A stretch of 64,000 bases of DNA from assembly GCF_900207575.1 (NCBI RefSeq), contig NZ_OAOQ01000019.1, positions 1 to 64,000 of the forward strand. Reading direction: 5' to 3'. This document shows, in pieces, positions 17,193-26,678 of the stretch. The translations under genes and the position numbers were made by a program. The stretch is from Cereibacter ovatus. GTDB taxonomy: Bacteria; Pseudomonadota; Alphaproteobacteria; Rhodobacterales; Rhodobacteraceae. Within the stretch, counting starts at the first letter, position 1, and every line of letters begins with the position of its first letter. Under the pieces are notes generated by a model. That model did no database searches. It was not told the DNA's origin and was given only the letters and a program-made list of their open reading frames with translations.

Positions 17193-17545
17193 GGAAAGCT
17201 CCTCTGCGAAGTCCCGAAGGGACAATACTCGTCAAAACGTGTCGTGATTTAAGGATACAGAAGGGACGATCCCGGTCCATTCCAAGTTGGGCTGCCTGAG
17301 GGGAACGGATTGCCCGCGGGCGGTAGGCTTCGGGGAAGGGATTTCCGGCACGACGCCCGGCGATGGCCCGGCGCGCCGCAACGGAAGCGGCGGGTGTGGC
17401 GGCTGTAGAGAATAATCTTCCCGATCCGGCCAGAGTCGCAGCAGGCCGCCATCGTCCCGGCACCGGTCTTTGGAATTCACGCCGGAGGGAAATCGGCTTT
17501 AATCACGACAGAACAAATCGCCTTATGCCGACCTGTGGAGACACC
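17193..17545. promoter_or_regulatory. Divergent promoter region with a duplicated two-part motif
   Basis: The 353 bases between the nitrogenase-like operon (minus) and the O-acetylhomoserine sulfhydrylase (plus) carry the same pair of elements facing each way. Plus strand: TTGGAAT at 17470-17476 and AATCACGACA at 17501-17510. Minus strand: TTGGAAT at 17285-17279 and AATCACGACA at 17249-17240. In both the second element follows T or A residues (TTTAATCACGACA, TTAAATCACGACA). The spacing between elements differs by 5 bases. A common sulfur-responsive regulator is inferred. I looked for a SAM-II riboswitch core here and did not find one. Confidence 0.55.
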
Positions 17546-18853
17546 ATGACCAGCCAACGCAACGAAACGCTTGCCCTTCACGCGGGCTACCGCGCCGATC
17601 CGACAACCGGGGCGGTTGCCGTGCCGATCTATCAGACGACATCCTACCAGTTCCGCGATGCCGACCACGCCTCGGCGCTGTTCGCGCTGCAAGAGCTGGG
17701 CAACATCTACACCCGCCTTGGCAATCCCACGACCGACGTCCTTGAACAGCGTATCGCCGCGCTGGAAGGCGGCGCGGCGGCGCTGGCCGTGGCCTCGGGG
17801 CAGGCGGCCTCGGCCTATGCGATCCAGAACATCGCCCGGGCGGGCGACAACATCGTGTCGTCGACCGCCCTCTACGGCGGCACCTGGAACCTGTTCGCCA
17901 ACACGCTGAAGGATCAGGGAATCGAGGTCCGCTTCGTGGACCCCGCCGATCCGCAGGCCTTCCTGCGCGCCTCGGATGACCGCACCCGCGCCTGGTATGC
18001 CGAAACCCTGCCCAACCCCAAGCTCGAGGTGTTCCCCATTGCCGAAGTGGCGGCGCTCGGCCGGCCGCTGGGCATTCCGCTGATCGTGGACAACACGGCC
18101 GCACCCCTGCTGGTGCGCCCGCTGGACCACGGGGCGGCGATCGTGGTCTATTCCTCGACCAAGTATCTGGGCGGGCACGGAACCTCTATCGGCGGGCTGA
18201 TCGTCGATGGCGGCAATTTCGACTGGGCGGGCCATCCCGTCCGCCAGCCGGCGCTGAACACCCCCGACCCCAGCTATCACGGCGCGGTCTGGGTTCAGGC
18301 GACGGCGGCGCTGGGACCGGTGGCCTATATCGTCAAGGCGCGCACGACGCTGCTGCGTGACCTTGGCGCGGCGCTCTCGCCCTTCAACGCCTTCCTGACC
18401 CTGCAAGGGATCGAGACCCTGCCGCTGCGGATCGAGCGTCATTCGCAGAACGCCGCGCGGGTGGCCGAATTCCTCTCTGCCCGGCCCGAGGTGTCGCGCG
18501 TGATTCATCCGGGCTTCCAGAACGGCATCGCCGCCGAACGGGCCGCGAAATACCTGCCGCGCGGGCAGGGGGGCCTTGTCGGCTTCGAACTGGCCGCCGG
18601 ACGCGAGGCCGGGCGCCGCTTCATCGACGCGTTGCGGCTGTTCTATCATGTCGCCAACATCGGTGACGCGCGCAGCCTTGCGATCCATCCGGCCTCGACC
18701 ACCCATTCGCAGCTGACCGCCGAGGATCAACTGCGGACCGGCGTCACGCCCGGCTATGTGCGCCTGTCGATCGGCATCGAGCATATCGACGACATCCTGG
18801 ACGACCTTGAACAGGCGCTGGAGGCGGCCGGCCGCCAGACTGCGGCCGCCTGA
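17546..18853 (+). CDS. O-acetylhomoserine sulfhydrylase (MetY type)
   Basis: A 435-residue PLP enzyme of the Cys/Met metabolism family. MetY-type signatures: NETLALHAGYRADPTTGAVA, VPIYQTTSYQFRD, ARLGNPTTDVLEQRIAALEGG-like start of the PLP domain, YSSTKYLGGHGTSIGG with the Schiff-base Lys, and a C-terminal HPASTTHSQL. It joins O-acetylhomoserine with sulfide or methanethiol to give homocysteine or methionine. Across the divergent promoter lies the methylthio-alkane-reductase-like locus, whose expected product (methanethiol) is a substrate for this enzyme. Start at ATG 17546 is set by GGAG 6 bases upstream; an earlier in-frame ATG (17525) lacks one. Length is normal. Confidence 0.92.
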   Translation: MTSQRNETLALHAGYRADPTTGAVAVPIYQTTSYQFRDADHASALFALQELGNIYTRLGNPTTDVLEQRIAALEGGAAALAVASGQAASAYAIQNIARAGDNIVSSTALYGGTWNLFANTLKDQGIEVRFVDPADPQAFLRASDDRTRAWYAETLPNPKLEVFPIAEVAALGRPLGIPLIVDNTAAPLLVRPLDHGAAIVVYSSTKYLGGHGTSIGGLIVDGGNFDWAGHPVRQPALNTPDPSYHGAVWVQATAALGPVAYIVKARTTLLRDLGAALSPFNAFLTLQGIETLPLRIERHSQNAARVAEFLSARPEVSRVIHPGFQNGIAAERAAKYLPRGQGGLVGFELAAGREAGRRFIDALRLFYHVANIGDARSLAIHPASTTHSQLTAEDQLRTGVTPGYVRLSIGIEHIDDILDDLEQALEAAGRQTAAA

Positions 18854-18948
18854 GCCACGACCGCTGCGAGTCCCCGCGGCGGTCCCCTTCATCCCGTTCG
18901 CCAACCCCCGCGCCCCGCAACGGCAGGCGCGATAAAAGGAGGCTTGCC

Positions 18949-19917
18949 ATGACCCTGACCCGTCGCCTATTCCTCGCCGCCACCGCAGCCCTTGCGCTGG
19001 CCACCAGTCCGGCCCTCGCCGAACCCCTGCGCGAGATCCGCATCGACTGGGCCACCTACAATCCCCTGTCCCTGCTGATCCGAGAGAAGGGCCTGCTGGA
19101 GCGCGAGTTCGAGAAGGACGGCATCGCCATCACCTGGGTCCAGTCCGCCGGCTCGAACAAGGCGCTGGAGTTCCTGAACGCCGGTTCGCTCGACGTCGGA
19201 TCGAGTGCCGGTTCGGCGGCGCTGCTCGCGCGGATCAACGGCAACCCGATCCGGTCGGTCTACAGCTACTCGCGTCCGGAATGGACGGCGCTGGTCACGC
19301 GGGCCGACAGCGGCATCACCTCGGTCGCGGACCTCAAGGGCCGGACCGTCGCCGTCACCCGCGGCACCGATCCGCATGTCTTTCTGGTGCGGGCGCTGGC
19401 CGAGGCGGGGCTGAGCCAGGATGACGTCCGGGTGGTGTTGCTGCAACATGCCGATGGCCGCACCGCGCTGATCCGCGGCGACGTCGACGCCTGGGCCGGT
19501 CTCGACCCGCTGATGGCCTCGGCCGAGATCGAGGACGGGGCGCTGCTGTTCCACCGCGATCCGGCGGCCAATACTTGGGGCATCCTGAACGTGCGCGAGG
19601 CGTTCCTTGAGGAAAACCCCGCCATCGTCGAACGTGTGCTGAAGGTTTACGAGGCGGCGCGGCACGAGGCGGAGGCCGACCCGGCCGGGCTGAAGCGCAT
19701 TGTCGCCGGGGTCACGGGCCTGCCGGCTGCGGTGGTCGACCGGCAACTGGACGAACGAACCGACCTGTCGCAGCCCCGCATCGGCACCGCGCAGCGCGAG
19801 TCGATCCTGCGGGCCGGCGTCGCCCTGCAGGCAGCGGGCGTGATCGAGGCGGCGGTCGATGTCCCGGCGATGGTGGATGCGCTGCTCGACGACCGCCTGC
19901 CCGCGGCGACCAACTGA
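18949..19917 (+). CDS. Aliphatic-sulfonate/taurine-type ABC transporter substrate-binding protein
   Basis: 322 residues with a clear signal peptide ([20 protein letters not shown]) and the SsuA/TauA/NitT fold: [52 protein letters not shown], and [23 protein letters not shown]. It binds ligand in the periplasm and delivers it to the permease encoded 12 bases downstream. Substrate cannot be fixed from sequence; sulfonate or a related organosulfur compound is likely from the context. An AAAAGGAGG site precedes the ATG. Confidence 0.85.
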   Translation: MTLTRRLFLAATAALALATSPALAEPLREIRIDWATYNPLSLLIREKGLLEREFEKDGIAITWVQSAGSNKALEFLNAGSLDVGSSAGSAALLARINGNPIRSVYSYSRPEWTALVTRADSGITSVADLKGRTVAVTRGTDPHVFLVRALAEAGLSQDDVRVVLLQHADGRTALIRGDVDAWAGLDPLMASAEIEDGALLFHRDPAANTWGILNVREAFLEENPAIVERVLKVYEAARHEAEADPAGLKRIVAGVTGLPAAVVDRQLDERTDLSQPRIGTAQRESILRAGVALQAAGVIEAAVDVPAMVDALLDDRLPAATN

Positions 19918-19929
19918 GAGCGCGGGGCG

Positions 19930-20742
19930 ATGGTCGACACCTCGCTTGCCGCGCCGCGATCCGTGGTGCGGCGTCTTGGCGGAACCGGCTGGGCGCTGGG
20001 TCTGATCTTGCCGCTCGGTCTGGGTATTCTTTGGGAAGCGGCGGTGGCTGTGGGGCTGAACAGCGGCCGCCTGCTTCCGCCGCCGTCTGCGGTCGCGGGC
20101 ACGCTCTGGTCGCTCTGGCAGGGCGGCGTGCTGGCCGATCATGCGCTGGCGACGCTTGGCCGCGTCGGCGCGGGCTTCGGCCTCGGCGTCGCGGCGGGAA
20201 CGCTGGCGGGTGCGCTGACCGGCTATTCGCGGCTGGCAAGCCGCCTGCTGGACCCGAGCCTTCAGGCGCTGCGCGCCATCCCTTCCATCGCCTGGGTGCC
20301 GCTGTTCATCCTGTGGTTCGGCATCTTCGAGACCTCGAAGATCGTGCTGATCGCGGTGGGCGTGTTCTTTCCGGTCTATCTGGGCCTGATGGCGGCCATC
20401 CGATCCGTCGACCGCAGGATCGTCGAGGTCGGCCGCATCTATCGGCTGTCCGGGCCGGCGATGGTCGGGCGCATCCTGTTGCCCGCGGTGCTGCCCGCCT
20501 ATGTCACCGCGCTGCGATCGGGCCTTGGCCTTGGCTGGATGTTCGTGGTCGCGGCCGAGTTCATGGGCGCATCAGAGGGCCTGGGCTATCTGCTGATCGA
20601 TGGGCAGCAGCTGGGCAAGCCGGGCCAGATCGTGGCCGCCATCATCGCCTTCGCCCTGCTGGGCAAGGCCACCGACAGTCTTCTGGGCTGGATCTCGGCG
20701 CCGTTCCTGCGCTGGGAAGACGGCTTCGCCCGCCACCATTAG
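19930..20742 (+). CDS. Sulfonate-type ABC transporter permease (SsuC/TauC family)
   Basis: A 270-residue inner-membrane protein with about six hydrophobic segments and the conserved coupling (EAA) loop around [49 protein letters not shown] is characteristic of SsuC/TauC. It forms the channel with the binding protein upstream and the ATPase 8 bases downstream. The gene appears intact. Confidence 0.88.
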   Translation: MVDTSLAAPRSVVRRLGGTGWALGLILPLGLGILWEAAVAVGLNSGRLLPPPSAVAGTLWSLWQGGVLADHALATLGRVGAGFGLGVAAGTLAGALTGYSRLASRLLDPSLQALRAIPSIAWVPLFILWFGIFETSKIVLIAVGVFFPVYLGLMAAIRSVDRRIVEVGRIYRLSGPAMVGRILLPAVLPAYVTALRSGLGLGWMFVVAAEFMGASEGLGYLLIDGQQLGKPGQIVAAIIAFALLGKATDSLLGWISAPFLRWEDGFARHH

Positions 20743-20750
20743 GAGAGCCC

Positions 20751-21501
20751 ATGCTGGCGCTGAACGATATCGGAAAGACCTATCCCAACGGCGTGCAGGC
20801 GCTGGAGGGCATCGGGCTGCGGGTGGAGGCGGGCGAGATCCTTGCCATCCTCGGGGGCTCGGGTTGCGGCAAGTCCACGCTGCTGCGGCTGATCGCGGGG
20901 CTGGACCGGCCCGCCCCGGGGCGGGTTGTGCTGGACGGCGCAGAGGTGAGTGGCCCGCATGAGAAGATCGGCGTGGTGTTCCAGGAGCCGCGGCTCTTTC
21001 CCTGGTTGACGGTGGCGGGGAACGTGGGCTTCGGGCTGGGCCGCAGGCCCGCCCATGAACGCCGGGCGCTGGTCGAAGAGGCGCTGCGCCGCGTGGGGCT
21101 GGTGGACAAGGCGGGCGTCTGGCCGCGTGAGCTGTCGGGCGGGCAGGCCCAGCGGGTGGCGATCGCCCGCGCGCTGGTGACCCGCCCCGAGGTGCTGCTG
21201 CTGGACGAGCCGTTCTCGGCGCTCGATGCCCTTCACCCGGATCGACCTTCAGGACCATCTGCTGCATGTGTGGGAACGGACCGAGCCGCGACCGACGCTG
21301 ATCGTGGTGACCCATGACGTCGACGAAGCGATAGTGCTGGCCGACCGCATCGTGATCCTGCGGCCGCATCCGGGGCGGGTTCAGGCCGAGATCCGGGTCA
21401 GCCTCGACCGTCCCCGCGACCGCAGCGCCCATGGGTTCGAGGATCTGCGGCGGCAGGTCATGGCCGTGCTTGACCAGTCGTTGATCCACCGGCTGGATTG
21501 A
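20751..21501 (+). pseudogene. Sulfonate-type ABC transporter ATPase (SsuB), single-base frameshift
   Basis: Frame 1 from ATG 20751 reads a normal ATPase: Walker [11 protein letters not shown]-loop [10 protein letters not shown], signature LSGGQAQR and Walker [13 protein letters not shown]. At the C-run 21229-21231 the frame breaks; the rest of the protein ([15 protein letters not shown], then [17 protein letters not shown] with the H-loop His) continues in another frame to the stop at 21501. Removing one C of GATGCCCTTCACC restores a full ~250-residue SsuB. As written, the product lacks the H-loop and the transporter would be dead. A homopolymer sequencing error is equally possible. Confidence 0.85.
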
Positions 21502-21537
21502 ACGGGCCGGACCCTCTCTCGCGGGTCCGGCCCGTTC
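21500..21537. terminator. Strong bidirectional terminator
   Basis: A perfect 15-bp stem (GAACGGGCCGGACCC / GGGTCCGGCCCGTTC) with an 8-base loop overlaps both stop codons of the converging ssuB and PLP-enzyme genes. Confidence 0.85.
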
Positions 21538-22675
21538 AGTCCAGCGCGGCTGAGAGATCCGCCCAAAGGTCTTCGGTCGACTCAAGCCCGACCGACAGGC
21601 GCAGCAGGTCGTCGGGCACCGGCGAGGTCGGCCCCTCGATGCTGGCGCGGTGCTCGATCAGGCTTTCCACCCCGCCAAGCGATGTCGCCCGCGTCCAGAT
21701 CCGCACCCGCGCCGCGGTGGCGATGGCGGCCTCGCGCCCGCCCGCGACCCGGATCGACAGCATCCCGCCAAAGCCGCCCTGCATCTGCCGCCGCGCCACA
21801 TCGTGGCCGGGGTGGCCGGGCAGGCCGGGATAGAGCACCGCCGCCACCCGCGGATGGGCGGCCAGCCGGTCCGCCAGCAGCGAAGCCGAATGGCATTGCC
21901 AGCGCAGGCGGGGAAACAGCGTGCGCAGGCCACGTTGCAGCAGCCAGGCCTCGAACGGGCCGAGGATCGCGCCGTTCTGGCGCTGGATCGTCTCGATCCG
22001 CGACCAGACCTCGTCGCGCCGCGCGGTGGTCAGCGTGCCGGCAACCACGTCGCTGTGGCCGTTGAGGTATTTCGTGGCCGAATGCATGACGATATCGGCG
22101 CCCAGCTCCAGCGGCCGGGTCAGGACCGGCGTGGCCACGGTGGAATCCACCGCCAGCCGCGCCCCCGCCGCATGCGCGATCCCGGCCACGGCGGCGATGT
22201 CGGCCACTTCCCATGTCGGGTTGGCGGGCGTTTCCAGCCAGATCAGCCGGGTCTGGCCGGGCCGCACGGCCGCCGCCACCGCGTCAAGATCCGATGTGTC
22301 CACCAGATCGACCCGCAGCCCCCAGCGGCTGGCGAAATCCAGAAGCCAGCCGCGCAGCGCCCAATACATCACCCGCGGCGCCACCACATGATCGCCGGGG
22401 TTCAGCGCCAGAAACACCGCCGTCGCCGCCGCCATGCCCGAGGAGAACAGCAGCGTCGCCTCGCCCCCTTCCAGCTGGGTCAGCGTCTCGGCGGCGGCGT
22501 CGAAGGTCGGGTTGTCGGCGCGGGCATAGACGCGGCCGCGGGAATAGCCGGTGTCGGCGTCACGCTCAAAGGTGGTCGAGGGGTGGATCGGCGGGATCAG
22601 CGCCCCGGTCGGGCCGTCGACATGACCCAGCGCCTGCGCGGCCAGCGTCTCGGGGGTAAGCGCGCGGTCAGTCAT
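21536..22675 (-). CDS. Trans-sulfuration PLP enzyme (cystathionine gamma-synthase/lyase family)
   Basis: 379 residues of the Cys/Met metabolism PLP family, distinct from the MetY copy at 17.5 kb: IHPSTTFERD, GRVYARADNPTFDAAAETLTQLEGGEA, ETPANPTWEVADI, and the Schiff-base Lys in MHSATKYLNGHSDVVAG. C-terminal SLGGVESLIEHRAS is as in cystathionine lyases and synthases. Candidate reactions are cystathionine beta- or gamma-lyase, gamma-synthase, or methionine gamma-lyase; sequence alone does not decide. It is the last gene of the minus-strand metNIQ-acs-osmC-PLP run. ATG 22675 overlaps the OsmC stop by 8 bases. Confidence 0.85.
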   Translation of the reverse strand: MTDRALTPETLAAQALGHVDGPTGALIPPIHPSTTFERDADTGYSRGRVYARADNPTFDAAAETLTQLEGGEATLLFSSGMAAATAVFLALNPGDHVVAPRVMYWALRGWLLDFASRWGLRVDLVDTSDLDAVAAAVRPGQTRLIWLETPANPTWEVADIAAVAGIAHAAGARLAVDSTVATPVLTRPLELGADIVMHSATKYLNGHSDVVAGTLTTARRDEVWSRIETIQRQNGAILGPFEAWLLQRGLRTLFPRLRWQCHSASLLADRLAAHPRVAAVLYPGLPGHPGHDVARRQMQGGFGGMLSIRVAGGREAAIATAARVRIWTRATSLGGVESLIEHRASIEGPTSPVPDDLLRLSVGLESTEDLWADLSAALD

Positions 22676-23177
22676 GGGCGGCGACCTGCAACGCGATGGC
22701 CGGCGGCACGGTCAACGTCTGAAGCACGACGCAGTAACGTTCGGCCAGTTTCGTCAGCGTGTCGATGCGGTCCTGCGGCTCGGGGGTGTCGAGATCGAAG
22801 CGCAGCCGGATCGCCGAGAACCCCACCGGCGCCTCGCGGTCCACCCCCAGCGTTCCGCGGAAATCCAGATCGCCCTCGGCGGTGACGGTGCCGCCGCGCA
22901 GCTCGAACCCGATGGCCGTGGCCACGGCGTTCAGCGTGACGCCCGCGCAGGCGACCAGCGCCTGAAGCAGCATGTCGCCCGAGCAGGCCTGCGCGCCGCT
23001 GCCGCCGGTGGCCGGATGCAGCCCGGCCTCGATCAGCGCCCGGCCGGTTTCCAGCCGGCAGGACAGGCCCTCGCCCAGCGTGCCACTGGCCCGCAGCGTG
23101 ACCCGCGCCGCCGCGGGATCGGCCTTGTAGCTTTCCTTCAGCGGCGCCTGTAGGGCGCGCAGATCCTCGGCGTTCAT
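22668..23177 (-). CDS. OsmC/Ohr family protein
   Basis: A 169-residue OsmC-like protein. The two family cysteines can be seen in ACSGDMLLQALVACAGVTLNA and AERYCVVLQTL. OsmC-type proteins reduce peroxides through a Cys pair, and a related subgroup is found with sulfur-metabolism genes. It lies between the acetyl-CoA synthetase (4-base overlap) and the PLP enzyme (8-base overlap), so all three are co-translated. ATG at 23177 follows AAGGAG. Confidence 0.82.
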   Translation of the reverse strand: MNAEDLRALQAPLKESYKADPAAARVTLRASGTLGEGLSCRLETGRALIEAGLHPATGGSGAQACSGDMLLQALVACAGVTLNAVATAIGFELRGGTVTAEGDLDFRGTLGVDREAPVGFSAIRLRFDLDTPEPQDRIDTLTKLAERYCVVLQTLTVPPAIALQVAAHD

Positions 23178-25123
23178 GTCGGCTCCTTCTGGCTGGCCCG
23201 GTGGCGGCGGATGATCTCGTCCACCGCTTCGGGATCGGCGAGTGTCGTCGTGTCGCCCAGATCGTGGTAGTCCCCGGCGGCGATCCTCGCAAGCACGCGG
23301 CGCAGGATCTTGCCGGCGCGGTTCTTCGGCAGCGCGGGTGCCCAGAGCAGCGCCTCGGGCGTGGCAATCGGGCCGATCCGTTCGCGCACCAGCGCCACGA
23401 TCGCAGCCTTCAGCGCCTCGGTCTCCGGCTGGTCGGCCTTCAGCGTGACGAAGGCAAAGATCGCCTGTCCCTTGACCGGATGGGGGATGCCCACCACCGC
23501 CGCTTCGGCCACGGCGGGGTGGCTGGCGATGGCGCTTTCCAGCTCGACCGTGTCCAGCCGGTGGCCCGAGACGTTCAGCACATCGTCGATCCGCCCGGTA
23601 ATGCGGTAATAGCCAAGGCCATCGCGCTCGACTCCGTCCCCGGTGAAGAAATGGCCGGGGAAGGGCGAAAAATAGGTGCGCAGGAAGCGGTCGTGGTCGT
23701 GCAGGATCGTGCGCGCCTGCGCGGGCCAAGAGCCGGCGAAGCACAGGCTGCCGCGCCCCGCCCCCGCGACAGGGCGGCCGGCGGGGTCCATCACCACGGG
23801 GCGGACGCCGAAATAGGGCTTGCCGGCGGCGCCGGGCTTGTTCGCCACCGCCCCCGGGATCGGCACCAGCAGCACCGAGCCGGTCTCGGTCTGCCAGTAG
23901 GTGTCCACGATCGGGCAGCGCCCGCCCCCCACGATGCGATGCAACCAATGCCAGGCGTCGGGATTGATCGGCTCGCCGACCGAGCCCAGCACGCGCAGCG
24001 AGGACAGGTCGTGGCGGCGCACGGGCGCTTCGCCCTCGCGCATCAGCGACCGGATCGCGGTGGGGGCGGTGTAGAAGATCGCGACACGGTGCTTCTCGAT
24101 GATCGACCACCAGCGCGAGGAATCGGGAAAGGTTGGCACCCCTTCGAACAGGACCGAGGTGGCGCCGTTCAGCAGCGGCCCGTAGATCTTGTAGCTGTGC
24201 GCGGTCACCCAGCCGATATCGGCGGTAGACCAGAAGACATTGCCCTCGTGCCAGTCGAAGATGGTGCGCCAGCTGGTGCCGACCTGCACCAGATAGCCGC
24301 CCGTGGTGTGGACCAGACCCTTCGGCCGCCCGGTCGGCCCCGAAGTGTAGAGCACGAACAACGGATCCTCGGCCCCGACCTCGACGGGCGGGCACCAGGG
24401 ATCGGCGGCAGTCAGCGCCGGACCCCAGCGGATGTCGCGACCGGGGGTCATCGGCACCGCGGCGCCGGTGCGCGCGGCCACGATCAGATGCGCGACGCCT
24501 CCGGCCGCGGCCGCCGCGCGGTCAGCATTGCGCTTGAGCGGCACCACGCGGCCGCCGCGCAACCCCTCGTCCGCCGTGATGACCACGCGCGCGCCCGCAT
24601 CGCGGATCCGGTCGGCCAGCGCCTCGGCCGAAAAGCCGCTGAACACCACCGAATGCACCGCACCGATGCGGACGCAGGCCATCATCGCCACGATCGCCTC
24701 GGGGAGGACCGGCATGTAGATCGTGACCACATCGCCCTTGGCCACCCCCAGCCCCCGCAGCACGTTTGCGAGGCGGTTGACCTGATCGGCCAGTTCGGCC
24801 CAGGTGACGGTGCGGCTTTCCCCCGGCCGGTCGCCCTCCCACAACAGGGCGGGCTGATCGGCCTTGGCCGGCAGGTGCCGGTCGATGCAGTTGACCGAGG
24901 CGTTCAGCGTGCCATCGGCGAACCAGCGGATTCGCAGGTCGGCCGGGTCGAAGTTCGTGTCTGACACCTCGCGGAACGGGCGGATCCAGTCGAGAGACGC
25001 GGCCTCGGCGGCCCAGAAGTCATCGGGCGCACGCAGCGATGCGGCATAGCGGCGGCGGTAGGTCGGCAGATCGACATGGGCACGCGCCGCAAGATCCTGC
25101 GGGACAGGGACAAGTTCAGTCAT
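23174..25123 (-). CDS. acsA: Acetyl-CoA synthetase (AMP-forming)
   Basis: A 649-residue acyl-adenylating enzyme collinear with Acs: FDPADLRIRWFADGTLNASVNCIDRHL, LGVAKGDVVTIYMPVLPEAIVAMMAC, P-loop YTSGPTGRPKGLVH (Pro where Ser is usual), WQTETGSV, GYYRITGRIDDVLNVSGHRL, and the C-terminal catalytic Lys in NRAGKILRR. It converts acetate plus CoA to acetyl-CoA, possibly other short acids. Acetyl-CoA is needed for O-acetylserine and O-acetylhomoserine, which may explain its place behind metNIQ. ATG 25123 follows AGGAAA; the 5' end lies beyond a hairpin that separates it from metQ. Confidence 0.9.
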   Translation of the reverse strand: MTELVPVPQDLAARAHVDLPTYRRRYAASLRAPDDFWAAEAASLDWIRPFREVSDTNFDPADLRIRWFADGTLNASVNCIDRHLPAKADQPALLWEGDRPGESRTVTWAELADQVNRLANVLRGLGVAKGDVVTIYMPVLPEAIVAMMACVRIGAVHSVVFSGFSAEALADRIRDAGARVVITADEGLRGGRVVPLKRNADRAAAAAGGVAHLIVAARTGAAVPMTPGRDIRWGPALTAADPWCPPVEVGAEDPLFVLYTSGPTGRPKGLVHTTGGYLVQVGTSWRTIFDWHEGNVFWSTADIGWVTAHSYKIYGPLLNGATSVLFEGVPTFPDSSRWWSIIEKHRVAIFYTAPTAIRSLMREGEAPVRRHDLSSLRVLGSVGEPINPDAWHWLHRIVGGGRCPIVDTYWQTETGSVLLVPIPGAVANKPGAAGKPYFGVRPVVMDPAGRPVAGAGRGSLCFAGSWPAQARTILHDHDRFLRTYFSPFPGHFFTGDGVERDGLGYYRITGRIDDVLNVSGHRLDTVELESAIASHPAVAEAAVVGIPHPVKGQAIFAFVTLKADQPETEALKAAIVALVRERIGPIATPEALLWAPALPKNRAGKILRRVLARIAAGDYHDLGDTTTLADPEAVDEIIRRHRASQKEPT

Positions 25124-25144
25124 CGGATTTCCTGCGAAAAGAGT

Positions 25145-25173
25145 GGGGGTCGCCGGGGAGGTCGACGACCCCC
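25145..25173 (-). terminator. Hairpin with T-rich tail between metQ and acsA
   Basis: GGGGGTCG / CGACCCCC (8 bp, 13-base loop); in the minus-strand transcript the stem is followed by ACTCTTTTCG. It could reduce read-through from metNIQ into acsA. Confidence 0.55.
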
Positions 25174-25187
25174 GGTCCGTCCCGGCC

Positions 25188-25979
25188 TTACCAGGCCGGC
25201 AGGACGGAACCTTCGAATTCGGCTTCGACGAAGGCGCGCACCTCGGGCGAGTGATAGGCGTTGACCAGATCCTTGACCCATGCGGCATCGGCATCGGCCT
25301 TGCGCACCGCGATCAGGTTGACATAGGGGCCCTTGGGGTCTTCGCGCAGGATCGCGTCTGACGGCTTCAGCCCGGCCTCGGTGGCGTAGTTGGTGTTGAC
25401 CGCCGCCGCATCCACATCGGGCAGCGAACGGGCCGTCTGCGCCGCGTCGATCTCGAGGATCTTCAGCTTCTTCGGGTTCTCGACGATATCGGCCACGGTG
25501 GGGGTGAAGCCCACGCCCTCGCGCAGGGTGATCGCGCCGTGGTCGCGCAGCAGCAAAAGCGAGCGGCCGCCGTTGGTCGGATCGTTCTGGATCGCGATGG
25601 TGGCGCCTTCAGGAAGGCTGGCCCAGTCGGCATGTTTCGCGGAATAGATCCCCAGCGGGAAGTTCACCGTCTGCGCCACCGCCACGATGTCATAGCCGCG
25701 GTCGCGGATCTGGTTGTCAAGATAGGGCTGGTTCTGGAAGCTGTTGGCCTCGATCTCGCCGGCGTTCAGCGCCTCGTTCGGCACCACATAGTCCGAGAAT
25801 TCGATGATCTCGATCTTGTGGCCCTTCTGCGCTGCAATCGGGCGGACCGCCTCGAGGATCTGGGCGTGGGGGCCGGGCGTCACGCCGATCCGCAGGGTTT
25901 CGGCCAGTGCGGGAAGGGCAAGCAAGGCGGCTCCGGTCGCGCCCAGCAGAAGGGCGCGGGACAGCAGGTTTCGGGACAT
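25188..25979 (-). CDS. metQ: Methionine ABC transporter substrate-binding protein (MetQ, NlpA family)
   Basis: 263 residues with a signal peptide ending LLALPALA and the NlpA-family body: LRIGVTPGPHAQILEAVRP, IEIIEFSDYVVPNEALNAGEIEANSFQNQPYLD, IAIQNDPTNGGRSLLLL and DVDAAAVNTNYA. It binds methionine, or a related thioether, in the periplasm. There is no lipobox Cys at the cleavage site, so it is probably soluble. It follows metI by 33 bases in a metN-metI-metQ order. AAGGAG precedes the ATG. Confidence 0.9.
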   Translation of the reverse strand: MSRNLLSRALLLGATGAALLALPALAETLRIGVTPGPHAQILEAVRPIAAQKGHKIEIIEFSDYVVPNEALNAGEIEANSFQNQPYLDNQIRDRGYDIVAVAQTVNFPLGIYSAKHADWASLPEGATIAIQNDPTNGGRSLLLLRDHGAITLREGVGFTPTVADIVENPKKLKILEIDAAQTARSLPDVDAAAVNTNYATEAGLKPSDAILREDPKGPYVNLIAVRKADADAAWVKDLVNAYHSPEVRAFVEAEFEGSVLPAW

Positions 25980-26012
25980 GTCGATCTCCTTGGGATGGGG
26001 AAGGGCCGCCGG

Positions 26013-26678
26013 TCAGGGCCGGCGGATGCGCTTGTTAAGGTGGATGGCCAGCCGCTCGCCGGCGGTCTGGGTGGCCTGCACCAGCAGGACGAGGACGAGG
26101 ACGACGACGGCCATCACCTCGGGCATGAACCGCTGATAGCCGTAGCGGATGCCAAGATCGCCCAGACCGCCGCCGCCGACCGCGCCGACCATCGCCGAGT
26201 AGCCCAGCAGGCTGACAACGGCGAGCGTCAGGCCCAGCACGATGCCGGGCAGCGCCTCGGGCAGCAGGACGCGGGTCACGATCTGGAGGGGCGTTGCACC
26301 CATCGCGCGGGCGGCCTCGATCAGGCCGTGATCGACCTCGCGCACCGCGCCCTCGACGATGCGGGCGATGAAAGGCGCGGCGGCGATGGACAGCGGGATG
26401 ATCGCGGCGGTGGTGCCGATCGAGGTGCCGGCGATGGCCCGCGTCAGCGGCACGATCGCCACCACCAGAATGATGAACGGGGTTGAGCGGGTGGCGTTCA
26501 CAATCATGCCGAGCACCGCGTTCAGTGCGGGGGCGGCGAACAACTCTCCCCGCTTGCTGTTGGCGAGAAAGAGCCCCAGCGGCAGCCCCGCCGCCGCCCC
26601 GATCAATCCCGAGATGGCAACCATGTAGAGTGTGTCGCAGGTCGCCTCGGCGATCAGGCGGATCAGTTCAGGCGACAT
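26013..26678 (-). CDS. metI: Methionine ABC transporter permease (MetI)
   Basis: A 221-residue permease with five or so hydrophobic segments. MetI hallmarks are TCDTLYMVAISGLIGAAAGLPLG, NATRSTPFIILVVAIVPLTR, and the EAA loop LIEAARAMGATPLQIVTRVLLPEA. It pairs with MetN, whose stop it overlaps by 11 bases. The gene appears intact. Confidence 0.92.
   Translation of the reverse strand: MSPELIRLIAEATCDTLYMVAISGLIGAAAGLPLGLFLANSKRGELFAAPALNAVLGMIVNATRSTPFIILVVAIVPLTRAIAGTSIGTTAAIIPLSIAAAPFIARIVEGAVREVDHGLIEAARAMGATPLQIVTRVLLPEALPGIVLGLTLAVVSLLGYSAMVGAVGGGGLGDLGIRYGYQRFMPEVMAVVVLVLVLLVQATQTAGERLAIHLNKRIRRP

Noticed and set aside
17193-17545. SAM-II riboswitch upstream of the O-acetylhomoserine sulfhydrylase
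   Set aside because: A GTGATTT string occurs at 17244-17250, but the rest of the conserved core and pseudoknot is absent.
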